Source of the DNA: Bubalus kerabau
Lineage: Eukaryota; Chordata; Mammalia; Artiodactyla; Bovidae
Assembly (NCBI RefSeq): GCF_029407905.1
Contig: NC_073627.1
Span: 156,431,697-156,495,696, forward strand
Reading direction: 5' to 3'
Length of the DNA: 64,000 nt
Shown here piece after piece: positions 1-11,965 of the stretch. The position numbers and the translations under genes are program-made. The notes under the pieces are model-generated. The model did no database searches and was not told the origin of the DNA. It saw only the letters and a program-made list of their open reading frames with translations. Each line of letters begins with the position of its first letter. Within the stretch, counting starts at the first letter, position 1.

Positions 1-604
1 GAGTGGGGTGCCATTGCCTTCTCCATGTTAATCCTTAAGAAGCGGGAGTAAGGAATCAATGTAAAGGCAACACCCTGACAGTACTGGGCTCAAGCTGACT
101 TCCTGGATGCCTTCATCCTCCTAAAAGGGGCCTGCTATGGCACTCAGGGGTCTTTCTGGATGGGGAATTCTACGGAGCTCCAGGAGGATTAAACAACCTT
201 GATGCCAAGATGCCAGAAAGTCTTGCATAAGGTGGTTTTTTTTTCCCCCTGAATGTGCCCATCAGATTACATCCTTACTGAGGCTTAATGCCCAAGAGTC
301 AGGGGACCTGACTGGGAAGTTTCTTCCCCTTCAATACTTACAGAGGTGGGTGGAGAGGGGCCTCATAGCAGAGTTGGATCCCAGGAGAGGAAAACATCCT
401 CATTTAAAAAAGTTTAAAACCCGAAGCAGATGGCTTCTGATATCCACATCTGGAGCATAGAGTTAGTGGAAGAGTGGGATATGGGACTAAAGGCCCAGAG
501 ATACAGGACTGAAAGACATCCCATGTCTTTGAGGTTGATGGAAGGAGAGAGATAAGAGTGACCACATTATGGCAGGGGAGTGAGACTAAGAACTTGGGGA
601 AAGA
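1..604. other. SHC3 last intron, left part, no repeat recognised
   Basis: This is the intron upstream of the terminal SHC3 exon. I see no exon, RNA gene or recognisable young repeat here. It ends with the 15-base target-site duplication (590-604) of the L1 insertion that follows. Confidence 0.6.
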
Positions 605-862
605 TGAATGGACCTAGAGATTGTCACATTGAGTGAAGGATCAGACAAAGAAAGAAAAATATCATATGATATCACTTACATGTGCTTATAAAAAAAATGG
701 TTCAAATGAACTTATTTACAAAACAGAAATAGAGTCACAGATGTAGAAAACCAACTTATGGTTACCAGGGAAGAAAGTGGGAAGGGATAAATTGGGAGGG
801 TGAGGTTGACATATACACACTACTATATATAAAATAGATAATGAATAAGAACATAGTGTATA

Positions 863-1073
863 TCATATATGAAACGAGTCGCCAGTCCAGGTTCGATGCA
901 TGATACTGGATACTTGGGGCTGGTGCAATGGGACGACCCAGAGGGATGGTATGGGGAGGGAGGAGGGATGAGGGTTCAGGATGGGGAACACATGTATACC
1001 TGTGGCGGATTCATTTCGATATATGGCAAAACCAATACAATATTGTAAAGTTTAAAAAACAAAAAACAAAAAA
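863..1073 (+). mobile_element. Ruminant L1 (L1_BT-type) 3'-UTR fragment
   Basis: This short, 5'-truncated bovine L1 3' end has the typical block GGGATGGTATGGGGAGGGAG followed by GAACACATGTATACCTGTGG and an A-rich tail at 1052-1075. It sits inside the older L1 3' end and is flanked by the 13-base target-site duplication AACATAGTGTATA at 850-862 and 1074-1086. Confidence 0.85.
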
Positions 1074-1167
1074 AACATAGTGTATAGCACAGGGAACTCT
1101 ACTCCAAACTCTGTAATGACCTATACAGGAAAACAATCTAAAAAAAGAGTGGATATATGTAATATTG

Positions 1168-1310
1168 GACAAGGAAATGGCAAACCACTTCAGTATCCTT
1201 GTCTGGACAATCCCATGGACAGAGTAGCCTGGCAGGCTACAGTCCATGGGGTCACAAAGAGTTGGACACGACTGAGCGACTAACAACACACACACACACA
1301 CACATATATG
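1168..1310 (+). mobile_element. BovA/Bov-tA SINE, 5'-truncated, with (AC)n tail
   Basis: The SINE 3' body is present (AAGGAAATGGCAAACCACTT through GTTGGACACGACTGAGCGAC) and ends in an (AC)n run at about 1285-1304. It is inserted in the older L1 3' end. The tRNA-like head is missing. Confidence 0.85.
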
Positions 1311-1513
1311 TATGGGATTCTACATGGCACTAGTGGTAAAGAACCCGCCTGCTAATGCAGGAGATATAAGAGACACAGGTTTGATCTTTGGATAGGGAAG
1401 ATCCCCTGGAAGAGGGCATGACAACCCACTCCAGTATTCTTGCCTGGAGTATTCTGGCACTTGCCTCTAGTATTCTTGCCTCCATGGACAGAGGAGCCTG
1501 GAAGACTACAGTC

Positions 1514-4500
1514 CAGTTCAGTTCAGTTCAGTCACTCAGTTGTGTCTGACTCTTTGTGACCTCATGGACTGCAGCACGCCAGGCCTCCCTGTCCATCACC
1601 AACTCCCAGAGTTTACTCAAACTCACGTTCATTGAGTCGGTGATGCCATCCAACCATCTCATCCTCTGTCTTCCTCTTCTCCTCCGGCCTTCAATCTTTC
1701 CCAGCATCAGGGTCTTTTCAAATGAGTCAGTGTTTCGTATCAGGTGGCCAAAGTATTGAAGTTTCAGCTTCACCATCAGTCCTTTCAGTGAATATTCAGG
1801 ACTGATTTCCTGATGGACTGGTTTGATCTCCTTGCATCCAAGGGACTTTCAAGAGTCTCCTCCAAGACCTCAGTTCAAAAACATCAATTCTTTAATGCTC
1901 AGCTTTCTTTATAATCCAACTGTCACATCCATGCATGACTACTAAAAAAAACCCATAGCTTTGACTAGATGGACCTTTGTTGGCAAAGTAATGTCTCTGC
2001 TTTTGAATATGCTGTCTAGGTTGGCCATAACTTTTCCTCCAATAAGCAAGCGTCTTTAATTTTATGGCTGAAGTCACTATCTGCAGTGATTTTGGAGCCC
2101 ACCAAAATAAATTCTGTCAATGTTTCCATTGTTTCCCCTGTTACCCATCTATTTGCCATGAAGTGATGGGACCAGATGCCATGATCTTAGTTTTCTGAAT
2201 GTTGAGTTTTAAGCCAACTTTTTCACTCTCCTCTTTCACTTTCATCAAGAGGCTCTTTAGTTCTTCACTTTCTGCCATAAGGGTGGTGTCATCTGCATAT
2301 CTGAGGTTATTGATATTTCTCCCAGCAATCTTGATTCCAGCTTGAGCTTCATCCAGTCCAGCATTTCTCATGATATACCCTGCATAAGTTAAATAAGCAG
2401 AGTGACAATACACAGCCTTGACATACTCCTTTCCCGATTTGGAACCATTCTGTTGTTCCATGTCCACTTCCAACTGTGGCTTCCTGACCTGCATACAGAT
2501 TTCTCAGGAGGCAGGTCAGGTGGTCTGGCATTTCCATCTCTTGAAGAATTTACCACAGTTTGTTGTGATCCACACAGTCAAAGGCTTTGGCATAGTAAAT
2601 GAAGCAGAAGTAGATGTCTTTCTGGAACTCTCTTGCTTTTCTGATGATCCAATAGATGTTGGCAATTTGATCTCTGTTTCCTCTGCCTTTTCTAAATCCA
2701 GCTTGAACATCTGGAAGTTCACAGTTCATGTACTGTTGAAGCCTGGCTTGGAGAATTTTCAGCATAACTTCACTAGCATGAGATGAGTGCAACTGTGCAG
2801 TAGTTTGAACATTCTTTGGCATTGCCTTTCTTTGGGATTGGAATGAAAACTGACCTTTTCCAGTCCTGTGGCCACTGCTGAGTTTTCCAAATTTGCTGGC
2901 ATATTGAGTGCAGTGCTTTCACCGCATCATCTTTTAGGATTTGAAATAGCTCAACTGGAATTCCATCACCTCCACTAGCTTTGTTTGTAGTGATGTTTCC
3001 TAAGGCCCACTTGACTTCAAATTCCAGGATGTCTGGCTCTAGGTGAGTTATCATACCATCATGATTAGCTGAGCATGAAGATCTGTTTTGTACAGTCCTT
3101 CTGTGTATTCTTGCAACCTCTTCTTAATATCTTCTGCTTCTGTTAGGTGCATACCATTTCTGTCCTTAATTGTGCCCATATTTGCATGAAATGTTCCCTT
3201 GGTATCTTTAATTTTCTTGAAGAGAGCTCTAGTCTTTACCATTCTGTTGTTTTCCTCTATTTCTTTGCACTGATCACTGAGGAAGGCTTTCTTATCTCTC
3301 CTTGCTATTCTTTGGAACTCTGCATTCAAATAGGTATATCTTTCCTTTTCTCCTTTGCCTTTAGCTTCTCTTCTTTTCACAGATATTTGTAAGGCCTCCC
3401 CAGACAACCATTTTGCCTTTTTGCATTTCTTTTTCTTGGAGATGGTCTTGATCCCTGCCGCCTGTACAATGTCACGAACCTCTGTCCATAGTTCTTCAGG
3501 CACTCTGTTTGTCAGATCTAGTCCCTTGAATCTATTTCTCGCTTCCACTGTATAATTGTAAGGGATTTGATTTAGGTAGGTCAAACCTGAATGGTGTAGT
3601 GGTTTTCCCTACTTTCTTCAATTTAAGTCTGAATTTTGCCATAAGGTGTTCATGATCTGAGCCACAGCCAGCTCCTGGTCTTGTGTTTGCTGACTGTATA
3701 AAGCTTCTCCATCTTTGGCTGCAAAGAATATAATCAGTCTGATTTTGGTATTGACCATCTGGTGGTGTACATGTGAGGAGTCTTCTCTTGTGTGGAAGAG
3801 GGTGTTTGCTATGACCAGTGTGTTGTCTTGGCAAAACTCTTAGCCTTTGCCCTGCTTCATTCCAAGGCCAAATTTGCCTGTTACTCCAGGTATTTCTTGA
3901 CTTCCTACTTTTGCATTCCAGTCCCCTATAATGAAAAGGACATCTTTTTTGGGGTGTTATTTCTAGAAGGTCTTGTAGGTCTTCACAGAACCGTTCAACT
4001 TCAGCTTCTTCAGTGTTACTGGTTGGGGCATAGACTTGGATTACGGTGATATTGAATGGCTTGCCTTTCAATATCACAGTATTTCTGGAAAGGAACAGAA
4101 ATTATGATGTCATTTTTGATACTGCAGCCAAAGACATGGAACAACAGACTGGTTCAAAATAGGAAAAGGAGTACGTCAAGGCTGTATATTGTCACCCTGC
4201 TTATTTAACTTATATGCAGAGTACATCATGAGAAACGCTACACTGGAGGAAGCACAAGCTGGAATCAAGATTGCTGGGAGAAATATCAATAACCTCAGAT
4301 ATGCAGATGACACCACCCTTATGGCAGAAAGTGAAGAAGAACTAAAGAGCCTCTTGATGAAAGTGAAAGAGGAGAGTGAAAACGTTGGCTTAAAGCTCAA
4401 CATTCAGAAAACTAAGATCATGGCATCCAATCCCATCACTTCGTGGCAAGTAGATGGGGAAACAGTGGATACAGTGGCTGACTTAATTTTTCTGGGCTCC

Positions 4501-5637
4501 AAAATCACTGCAGATGGTGACTGCAGCCATGAAATTAAAAGATGCTTACTCCTTGGAAGGAAAGTCATGACTAACCTAGACAGCATATTAAAAAGCAGAG
4601 ACATTACTTTGTCAACAAAGGTCCATCTAGTCAAGGCTATGGTTTTTCCACTGGTTATGTATGGATGTGAGAGTTGGACTATAAAGAACGCTGAGCGCTG
4701 AAGAATTGATTCGTTTGAACTGTGATGTTGGAGAAGACTCTTGAGAGTCCCTTGGACTACAAGGAGATCCAAACAGTCCATCCTAAAGGAGATCAGTCCT
4801 GGGTGTTCATTGGAAGGACTGATGCTGAGGCTGAAACTCCAATACTTTGGCCACCGGATGTGAAGAGCTGACTCATTTGAGAAGACCCTGATGCTGGGAA
4901 AGATTGAGGGCAGGAGGAGAAGAGGATGACAGAGGATGAGATGGTTGGATGGCATCGCCGACTCCATGGACATGGGTTTGGGTGGATTCCGGGAGTTGAT
5001 GATAGACAGGGAGGCCTGGTGTGCTGCAGTTCATGGGGTCGCAGAGTCAGACATGACAGAGCGACTGAACTGAACTGCATCTCGGACTCTTTTGTTGACT
5101 ATAATGGCTATTCCATTTCTTCTAAGGGATTCTTGCCCACAGTAGTAGATATAATGGTCATCTAAGTTAAATTCACCCATTCCGGTCCATTTTAATTTGC
5201 TGATTCCTAAAATGTTGATGTTCACTCTTGCCATCTCCTGTTTGACAACTTCTAATTTGCCTTGATTCATGGACCTAACATTCCAGGTTCCTATGCAATA
5301 TTGCTCTTTATAGTATCAGACTTTACTCCCATCACCAGTCACATCCACAACTGGGTATTGTTTTTGCTTTGGCTCTGTCTCTTCATTCTTTCTGGAGTTA
5401 TTTCTCCACTGGTCTCCAGTAGCATATTAATAGGGCACCTACCAACCTGGGAAGTTCATCTTTCAGTGTCCTATCTTTTTGCCTTTTCATACTGTTCATG
5501 GGGTTCTCAAGGCAAGAATACTGAAGTGGTTTGCCATTCCTTTTCCAGTGGACCACATTTTGTCAGAACTCTCCACCATGACCTGTCCATTTTGGGTGGC
5601 CCTACATAGCATGGCTCATAGTTTCACTGAGTTAGAC
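1514..5637 (-). mobile_element. Near full-length BovB (RTE) LINE, - strand, broken ORF
   Basis: On the - strand the element runs 5' to 3' from 5637 to 1514. The 5' leader and start of the endonuclease (NINILGISKLKWTGMGEF) are at about 5637-5077. The endonuclease continues at 4077-3532 (FNITVIQVYAPTSN), the linker at 3584-3051, the reverse transcriptase at 3054-2140 (FIPIPKKGNAKECSNY; catalytic YADD near 2292-2303), and the C-terminal part to 1528. The 3' end carries the (AGTTC)n-type tail at about 1514-1530. Many frameshifts make it a dead copy. Without the nested element it is about 3.2 kb, the normal full length. The target-site duplication is AAGACTACAGTC at 1502-1513 and 5638-5649. Confidence 0.92.
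4133..5076 (+). mobile_element. 5'-truncated BovB nested inside the - strand BovB
   Basis: This second BovB lies in the opposite direction, inside the endonuclease region of the first. It begins in the palm of the reverse transcriptase (GIKIAGRNINNLRYADD at about 4261-4311, open frame 4189-4701). It then runs through the C-terminal zinc-knuckle-like part (CESWTIKNAER) to the (CTGAA)n tail at about 5064-5076. Beyond it the host BovB continues at about 5077 (GCATCTCGGACTC). An in-frame stop at 4699-4701 and later frameshifts show it is inactive. Confidence 0.9.
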
Positions 5638-5850
5638 AAGACTACAGTCTATAGGTTTGCAAAGCATCCAACACAACTGAAGTGACTTAGCACACAATGC
5701 ATGCATGTGTGTGTATAACTGACACACTTTGCTGTACAGCAGAAACTAACACAATACTTTAAATCAACTATTTGTATTGATACTACAACTATTTATATTG
5801 GAATATATTTTACTCCAATATAATAAAATAAAAAGGAACTTGGGGAAAGA

Positions 5851-6925
5851 ATATTGAGACAATTAAGGAGAACGGATGCATCTTCAGGTCCCCAAGGTAG
5901 AAATGGGAGACATCTGGTTGCTCTGGGAGGGATAAGTTCTGAGCAATGAGGCTGGAAAGAGAGTGGAGTACCCAGGCATCCCAGATACATTGTGAGGGCC
6001 AACTACGGGCTTGGAGCATCCGTGGATGTAGTGAGGTGCCTACTCCCTGCCCCACCTCCCCTCCCTCTCAACGGAGCAGGCCCCCGGGGCTGCATCCAAA
6101 GCAAGAGAGACTGCTCCTGGCCAGACTTCATACTGCCTCTTTCAAGTGTGGTCTCTCCTATGAGTATACTGACTCAGGGTGGTGGGTGGGACTGGTGGCC
6201 TCCAGGGACCAGAGCACAGGCCCAGTGAGCAGAGCGAAGAGAGAGAGTTCCTCCTGGGACCCTCATCCCATCTCAGGCCCTCATCTGTTCAGGAGGAGTT
6301 CTTGGACAGGCACCATACCTGGCTCCAGAACTGAGTGACCAGGAACTGCAGCACTGCCCCTCTATTGCAGCTAGGGTCACCCTCCAGTGGAAACTTGGAG
6401 CCACTCCTCACAGCTGTGGACTCCTTCCTGGCAGGCAGGCAGGATGCTGGTGGGTGGCCTGGGGAGAGTTGGTATGGAAGGAAGGAACCCGAGAGTGCTG
6501 CTGAGTTGGGTTTCCAGGTGGAAGCAGCACAGTCTGGGCCAGGGACCACTGTCCAAAGGCTCAAAGGTGGCAGGGGCTCTGGAGCCTGTAGACACTGCTG
6601 GGTGGTGTGGGACAGAGGTTTCTGGGTCCCAGGAGGGCAGGAGGGGAGCAGGAGAGAGGAGGCTGGCACCAGGTGAGCGAGCTCACCAGTCCCTGGTTGC
6701 TAAAGGCAGGGGAGGGCATGGTTCAGTCCCAGAGGGGTGGACAAATGAGCTGACTAAATTGACTGGCCAGTGACAGTGGCCAGGGACTTGGCAGACACCA
6801 TCTCTGAAAGGGTGATCCTGGGTGCCTAAGAAGCCTGCCCTTCCAGTTTCGACTCCTGGTGAGGAGGGATGTTCTCTGTCCTCTGACCGTGGGTGGTGCT
6901 AACCTTCCTTGTGCATCCCTCCCAG
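5851..6925 (+). other. SHC3 last intron, right part
   Basis: GC-rich single-copy sequence leads to the splice acceptor at 6924-6925. No exon is supported. The short open frames on both strands here do not resemble known proteins. Confidence 0.6.
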
Positions 6926-7054
6926 ATCCGGACAAAGGACAGGATCTTTGACAGTATCAGCCACCTCATCAACCACCACCTGGAAAACAGCCTGCCCATC
7001 GTCTCTGCCGGGAGCGAGCTCTGCCTGCAGCAGCCAGTGGAGAGGAACCCGTGA
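6926..7054 (+). CDS. SHC3: SHC3 terminal coding exon (end of SH2 domain and stop)
   Basis: This exon encodes the last 42 residues of a Shc-family adaptor. The peptide starts IRTKDRIFDSISHLINHH and ends with SAGSELCLQQPVER, NP and a TGA stop. That is the end of the SH2 domain, which binds phosphotyrosine on activated receptors and links them to Grb2/Ras signalling at the plasma membrane. A pyrimidine-rich tract and AG acceptor end at 6925, and the reading frame is open from the first exon base. Among the four paralogues, the ISHLINHHLE stretch fits SHC3 (neuronal Shc) better than SHC1 (ISYHMDN type), SHC2 or SHC4. The neighbouring S1PR3 gene in tail-to-tail orientation supports this, as in human. 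The PTB, CH1 and earlier SH2 exons are not in the window. The end VERNP is short, as in the family. The call is secure for the family and strong for the paralogue. Confidence 0.93.
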   Translation: MRTKDRIFDSISHLINHHLENSLPIVSAGSELCLQQPVERNP

Positions 7055-8056
7055 CCCGTCAGCTGCCCTGTCCGACACTGCACCTGTGGTCAGGAGGGCT
7101 TGGTTCTTCCCAGTAGATGGGTATCGGGGCCCGGGAACGTGGGCCGCTGTCCATTGGCTCAGAGCTTTGTTCAGAAGCCCCAGGAGGAAGGCTTACTAAG
7201 ATGCAAGTTTCATAAACTTGTTCAGAATTCTCATTAGCATATTAAAGGTGTACATACCTATACATCCTGTACAAATTATCCCTCTATATTTATATTTTTT
7301 AAGACTAAGAAAGATGTAAGACTAATGTTCTGTGCTGTACGTTTTTAATGAAAACTAAGTTTGACTGTAGTTGTCCAGGCAAAATGTTAATTCAGCTGAC
7401 CCATTCCACTGGGAAATTCCACTGGGAAAGTGTTACCTATTAAGCACAATACAGGGAATAGAAGCAGCAGGAGGGTCAGTACTAAACACTTGGGATGTAA
7501 CAGAGTAAGACAAGATGCAGCCCGTGCTCTGCATGCAAAGCACCGTGAAGTGCTGGTCCTTAGGGCCGTCCCTTCTCATTGGTGACGCCTCCCAGGCTGC
7601 CTGCACCACACCCATGTTCATGGGGTTTCCAGCACCAGAGTTTGGGGTGCTGTGCTAAAAACAGACGTCACTCCAGCTGTTTCAGGTAGTACTGAGCACA
7701 GGCATGCTTCTCCCATGACCCTGGCTGTCCAGAGGTTCTTGGGGTTTCACTTCACTGCCAAATAGGGCACAAAATAAGCCTCACGGATCAAGATCTTGAC
7801 AGGTAAATGCTTCCTTTGTTTTTATCAGTATAATGGCAAAACGAGGGTGTGTGCAGGGATATTGGGTAGCCGGGGATGTGTACATCTTCTCAGCCAATGG
7901 GCTGCTGCCATACCTGCTAGTGAAATCCTGTCCCCTTTATATTCAGTAGAGGAAGAAGCATGTGTTCAACCTGCGCAGAATTTGGGTGCAAACACGTGTG
8001 CTCAGAGATGTTCCTTCGGTCATGGATGATTAAGGTTTGCTTAAACCTAGGGACCA

Positions 8057-8166
8057 ACCCACTCCAGTGTTCTTGCCTGGAGAATCCCAGGGACGGGGGA
8101 GCCTGGTTGGCTGCTGTCTATGGGGTCGCACAGAGTCGGACACGACTGAAGCGACTTAGCAGCAGC
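8057..8166 (+). mobile_element. BOV-A2-type SINE monomer with perfect target-site duplication
   Basis: The BovA body (CCACTCCAGTGTTCTTGCCT) ends in GACTTAGCAGCAG. It is flanked by the perfect 14-base repeat AAACCTAGGGACCA at 8043-8056 and 8167-8180. It lies in the presumed SHC3 3' UTR. Confidence 0.92.
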
Positions 8167-9689
8167 AAACCTAGGGACCAGGCTCAGGAGCTTTGGGAAT
8201 CAGTTTGAAGTCCTGCTTCTGGAGAGATGGGTGGATCTAGTGTCTGGTTTGATTCCACAATAGGTTTCCCAACTGCTCCATGAAGAGGGTACCTGCCCCA
8301 GGCAGGACTTTGTCCCAGCTTCTTCCTTCAGGATCAAATGCTCTGATCTCCTACTGGGTCTTCTGGTTTTAGGAAATTGACAATGGTTTTAAATGTCTGG
8401 CTTGAGATTTCCATGGGATTTAACAGGTGTTGACTTTTAAAAGAAAGAAAGGTTCATTCATTCACTGGCACCTTCCCACTAGTTCCACAACATTGGCTCT
8501 TGCCCAGTTGAAATCCCCTCTTGGGCAGCACCCCCTTCATCAGTGCAACAGAAAGACCCTCCACACACACTTAGCCTTTAATAGTAATAAATTTGATGCT
8601 TCCAGAATGAGGAGCAAAAAGTAGATTTTTGAAAACACTGACAAGCACTAATTCCACAAAGTTCTAATGCTCAGTGTGTGAACCCTATTTCTACTTTGAG
8701 GGGGTGTGCTTGGCCAGGATGGGAGAATGGGGTAGAGCTGACAGTTGAGGATGGGTTGGGGAAGGTCCAAAGCTTCATATTAGCATTCTGTGGAATTTTA
8801 CCCCATGAATCCAAGCTGACAGTGGTTTCAATCTTCTAGAATGTTCTGCCGTGAATGGGAACTCTGTGGGGAGTCTGACACTAATCTAGAACCACCCCCC
8901 TCCCCACCCCTGCCTCCTCCTGGACTGGTTCTGATTTCAGGTGCAATTGGGATACCTGTTCCAGCTCATCCAGAGGCAGTAGGGGCTGAATGGGGATGGG
9001 CTGAGTAGCTGGGTTGGGGTCCTCCCCTGTGACAATGTAGATTTGGGGTGGCTGTGAGAATTGCCCTGAATTCTTTATGTATACCTGCATCCTGGAGATG
9101 TCCATAAGGTCTGACCTCTGTGGGGAGGCACGGTCCTTCTCTGTATGTGAGTGTACACACATATTCATGGATCAAACGACTTCTTTCAACAGTCTTGCAC
9201 TCTCCGCTGCGTAAGGCCAAAACATTAATGTTTAGGGCAAAGCAGAGAAGGAAAACAAGAGTGAAGACCTGAGAGCCCCTGAACACTTGATCTGTGTCTT
9301 CTTTTCTCTCCGGTGTGCAAGAAATGCTAATCAGTTTTAGTAGCTCTCTGCTCTGAAGTTAGTGTTTATCTCAGTGGTGACAAGCAATATATGTTTTTTG
9401 TTTTTTTTTTTTTTTTTGCATGAGAATCAATTTAGAAAATTGAAAGTATGGGGGGATCAAATATCATTTCAGTGTTACTTAAAATATGTATTTTTAAGTC
9501 CAGATTATACCTTGCCTCCCATGGGGCAGTGGGGCAAACCGCCCCTCTTGTAGCCACTGGAGAGGATTTGAGACACAGCAAATGGCAGTGATTTTCTAGT
9601 CTTTGTTTTCTCCCGTTTGTAAAGCATGTAAGAGCTCACCAGGCCATCTCATCTCTTCCTTCAAGCGCCATGTGCCGGGTATCACGGAG

Positions 9690-9772
9690 CCTCACACACG
9701 GATGGCGAAACTGAGGCTCAGGTGGTGCCCACTTGCTCAAGTCCACGCGGTCGGCGGCAGCGAGCTGTTTCC
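9690..9772 (+). mobile_element. MIR SINE relic
   Basis: The core GATGGCGAAACTGAGGCTCA followed by CTTGCTCAAGTCCACGCGGT matches the 3' part of the ancient MIR family. It is diverged. Confidence 0.6.
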
Positions 9773-10410
9773 CGCTCCTCTAGGCGCTTCCTGAGCTCCG
9801 CTGCGCTGGAAGCTCCGGTTTCAGAGGCAAACTCCTGCCCGCGCGACCATGCGCTCCAGGGCCTCCGACTCCCAGAGCGTGGTCCCTACGCGCTGTGAGG
9901 GCCATCCTGGGCCCCCGGAGCGTACTAGGACCTGCTGCCCCTCTCGTGGGACCCCTGCCACTTTACCCAGGCCCCTGTGTCTGCTGGGAGGACTTGGCGA
10001 GTCCTAAAATGGACCCTCTTGCTAAGTGGCCCTGGAGAAGGCTCCTCCCTCCCCCATCATCTTGTGGGAATTAGCTGTGCCTTCTAGCGATTCCCACCTA
10101 CTGAGAGTCTGCAGGGCTTCCTGTGGGGCTGCTGGTCACTGGTTTCAGCCAGCTTTGAGGCCTGACTCTTACGTATTCTCTGAAAGGCTCACAGTAGAAG
10201 CAGGGGGAGAATTCCCTGGGGGGTCCGTGTGTGAAGGGAGAGGCCTAGTTTCAGGCAGGGAGGGTGGATGGAGCAGCACTTGGTGAGGCCCCATTCCCCA
10301 CAAAGAGCCCTGTGCTCCAGGACAGTGTTGACTCCTGGCTCCATGTCCAGCCCTGTGTCCTGAAGTGCCCCCTTCCTGTAGTGGAGCTCTCCTTTCAGGT
10401 AGCACTGAAG

Positions 10411-10437
10411 CATTATGTAAGTAATGCTTACATAATG
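10411..10437. repeat. 11-bp perfect hairpin
   Basis: CATTATGTAAG (10411-10421) is followed by a 5-base loop and CTTACATAATG (10427-10437). It could form a stem in the presumed SHC3 3' UTR RNA. No function is known. Confidence 0.7.
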
Positions 10438-10766
10438 GAACGAACGTCCTGGTCCTCAATTCCCTGAATCGGTCACCCCATGGAGGCCAGTCACAGGATC
10501 CCAGGCTCCCACGGCAGCCCACCTCAGCTCCTGCATGCAGAGCCACGTGGCCTTGAGCTGGCTGCTGGGTTTCTCTGAGCCCTGCCCCGCCACCTGCACC
10601 ACAGAGCAGTACCTGACCTTGAGAGGGTGTGGGGGTTGACGACTGTGTGTGAGCACCAAGGACAGTTGTTTTCTGGGATGTTTCACTCTCAAAGTGTGCA
10701 TCTGTGCTCTATTGCTGTCCAAGCACATATGGACAGCAGCCATAAATACTTCTCTGTGAATGGTGG

Positions 10767-10982
10767 TGTGCATGCATGCTAAGTCGCTTCAGTCATTTCT
10801 GACTCTGGGGGACCCCATGGACTGTAGCCTGTCAGGTTCCTCTGTCCATGGAATCCCATGGACAAGAATACTGGAAGGGGTTTCCATGTCCTCCTTTGGG
10901 GGATCTTCCTGACCCAGGGATTGAACCTGCATTTCTTATGTCTTCTGCATTGGCAGGCAGATTCTTTACCACTAGTACCACC
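10767..10982 (-). mobile_element. Bov-tA SINE
   Basis: A full SINE on the - strand, with its head at the right end (GGTGGTACTAGTGGTAAAG on the - strand) and its tail at the left. Its flanks 10755-10766 and 10983-10994 match at 11 of 12 bases and look like the target-site duplication. Confidence 0.88.
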
Positions 10983-11073
10983 TGTGAAAGGTGGAAGCCT
11001 AGTGGAAAATGGGAAGGAGACTGTGGAAAGATTACCAATAGATAACTATAGGACACAGACAGTCTTGACCTTG

Positions 11074-11290
11074 TGTGTGTGTTCAGTCGTGTCCTACTCT
11101 TTGTGACCCCAAGGACATAGCCTGCCCGGCTCCTCTGTCCGTGGGATTCTCCAGGCAAGAATACTGGAGTGGGTTGCCATGCCCTCCTCCATGGGATCTT
11201 CCCAATTCAGGTATCGAACCCATGTCTTTTATGTCTCCTGCATTGGCAGGTGGGCGGGTTCTTTACCACTAGTGCCGCCTGGGAACTGCA
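11074..11290 (-). mobile_element. Bov-tA SINE with a long target-site duplication
   Basis: A full SINE on the - strand. The flanks 11051-11073 and 11291-11314 are direct repeats of about 23 bases that differ by one substitution and one inserted A, a long target-site duplication. Confidence 0.9.
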
Positions 11291-11735
11291 GGACACAGAC
11301 AAATCTTGACCTTGGGTTTCAGAAAAATACTCTTGGGTTCTGTAGTAAAACTTTAAGTTGGTTTTAATAAAGAGAAGTGGAAAAATGACCTTACTGGCAC
11401 ATGTCATAAACCTGGAACTGTCCCTGCTCCTCAGAGGACAGCAAACGAGGGAGCGTCTTCAGATAGCACAGCTGGAAGGATCCCTTTTTCAGTGGGGATA
11501 TTAGAGCTGATTGATTTCCTAGAAGGTGGTGACAGTCAGTAGCTGAATCTAGGACAGAATGCAGGACTTATTAGGGTCCTTCAGGGTTTCTACATAAAGT
11601 TCAGCCCCTGGTGGAAAATGGCAAGTAGTACTTCCCTCCTTGACTGTATCTTTATGTTCTTCCCCACCCCCCTCCCCAAATGCATAAAAGCATGAGCCAT
11701 TCACATGGACAAGGAAGTGTTTCTCTTCCTTTGTT

Positions 11736-11932
11736 TAGTTTGTGTGTCCGACCCTTTGTGATCCTATGGACTGTAGCTGGGCCCCTCTGTCCATGTGATT
11801 CTCTAGGCAAGAATACTGGAGTGGGTTGCCATTTCTTTCTCCGGGGATCTTCCTGACCCAGGAATTGAACCCATGTCTCCTGCATTGGCAGGCAAGTTCT
11901 TTACCACTAGCACCACCTGGGAAGACCCAAAT
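11736..11932 (-). mobile_element. Bov-tA SINE
   Basis: A SINE on the - strand with body text GGCAAGAATACTGGAGTGGG and head end CACTAGCACCACCTGGGAAG as read on the + strand. Confidence 0.88.
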
Positions 11933-11965
11933 TTTCATTTTTTATATTGGAGCATAGTTGATTTC

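Larger units (their letters stand above)
1315..5712 (+). mobile_element. Bov-tA SINE split in two by a BovB insertion
   Basis: The head and body (GGCACTAGTGGTAAAGAACC onward) run from about 1315 to 1513. The tail (CTATAGGTTTGCAAAG to GACTTAGCACACAATGCATG) resumes at 5638-5712. The two parts join exactly through the 12-base duplication AAGACTACAGTC (1502-1513 and 5638-5649) made by the BovB insertion. The body also carries a short internal repetition of the TATTCTTGCCT motif around 1435-1480. Confidence 0.8.
605..5835 (+). mobile_element. 5'-truncated old L1 3' end, split by four nested insertions
   Basis: L1 3'-UTR sequence is seen in three pieces: 605-849, about 1087-1167 and about 5712-5835. 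They are recognised by text such as ATATCATATGATATCACTTA and by the terminal ATTTTACTCCAATATAATAA followed by an A-rich tail. A 15-base target-site duplication (GAACTTGGGGAAAGA) at 590-604 and 5836-5850 brackets the whole block, so everything between these points arrived in or after this one insertion. The L1 part itself is only about 450 bases. Confidence 0.85.

Noticed and set aside
3051..3584. Open frames of 170-190 codons at 3051-3584, 3532-4077 and 4189-4701 as host genes
   Set aside because: They are pieces of BovB LINE endonuclease and reverse transcriptase, broken by stops and frameshifts.
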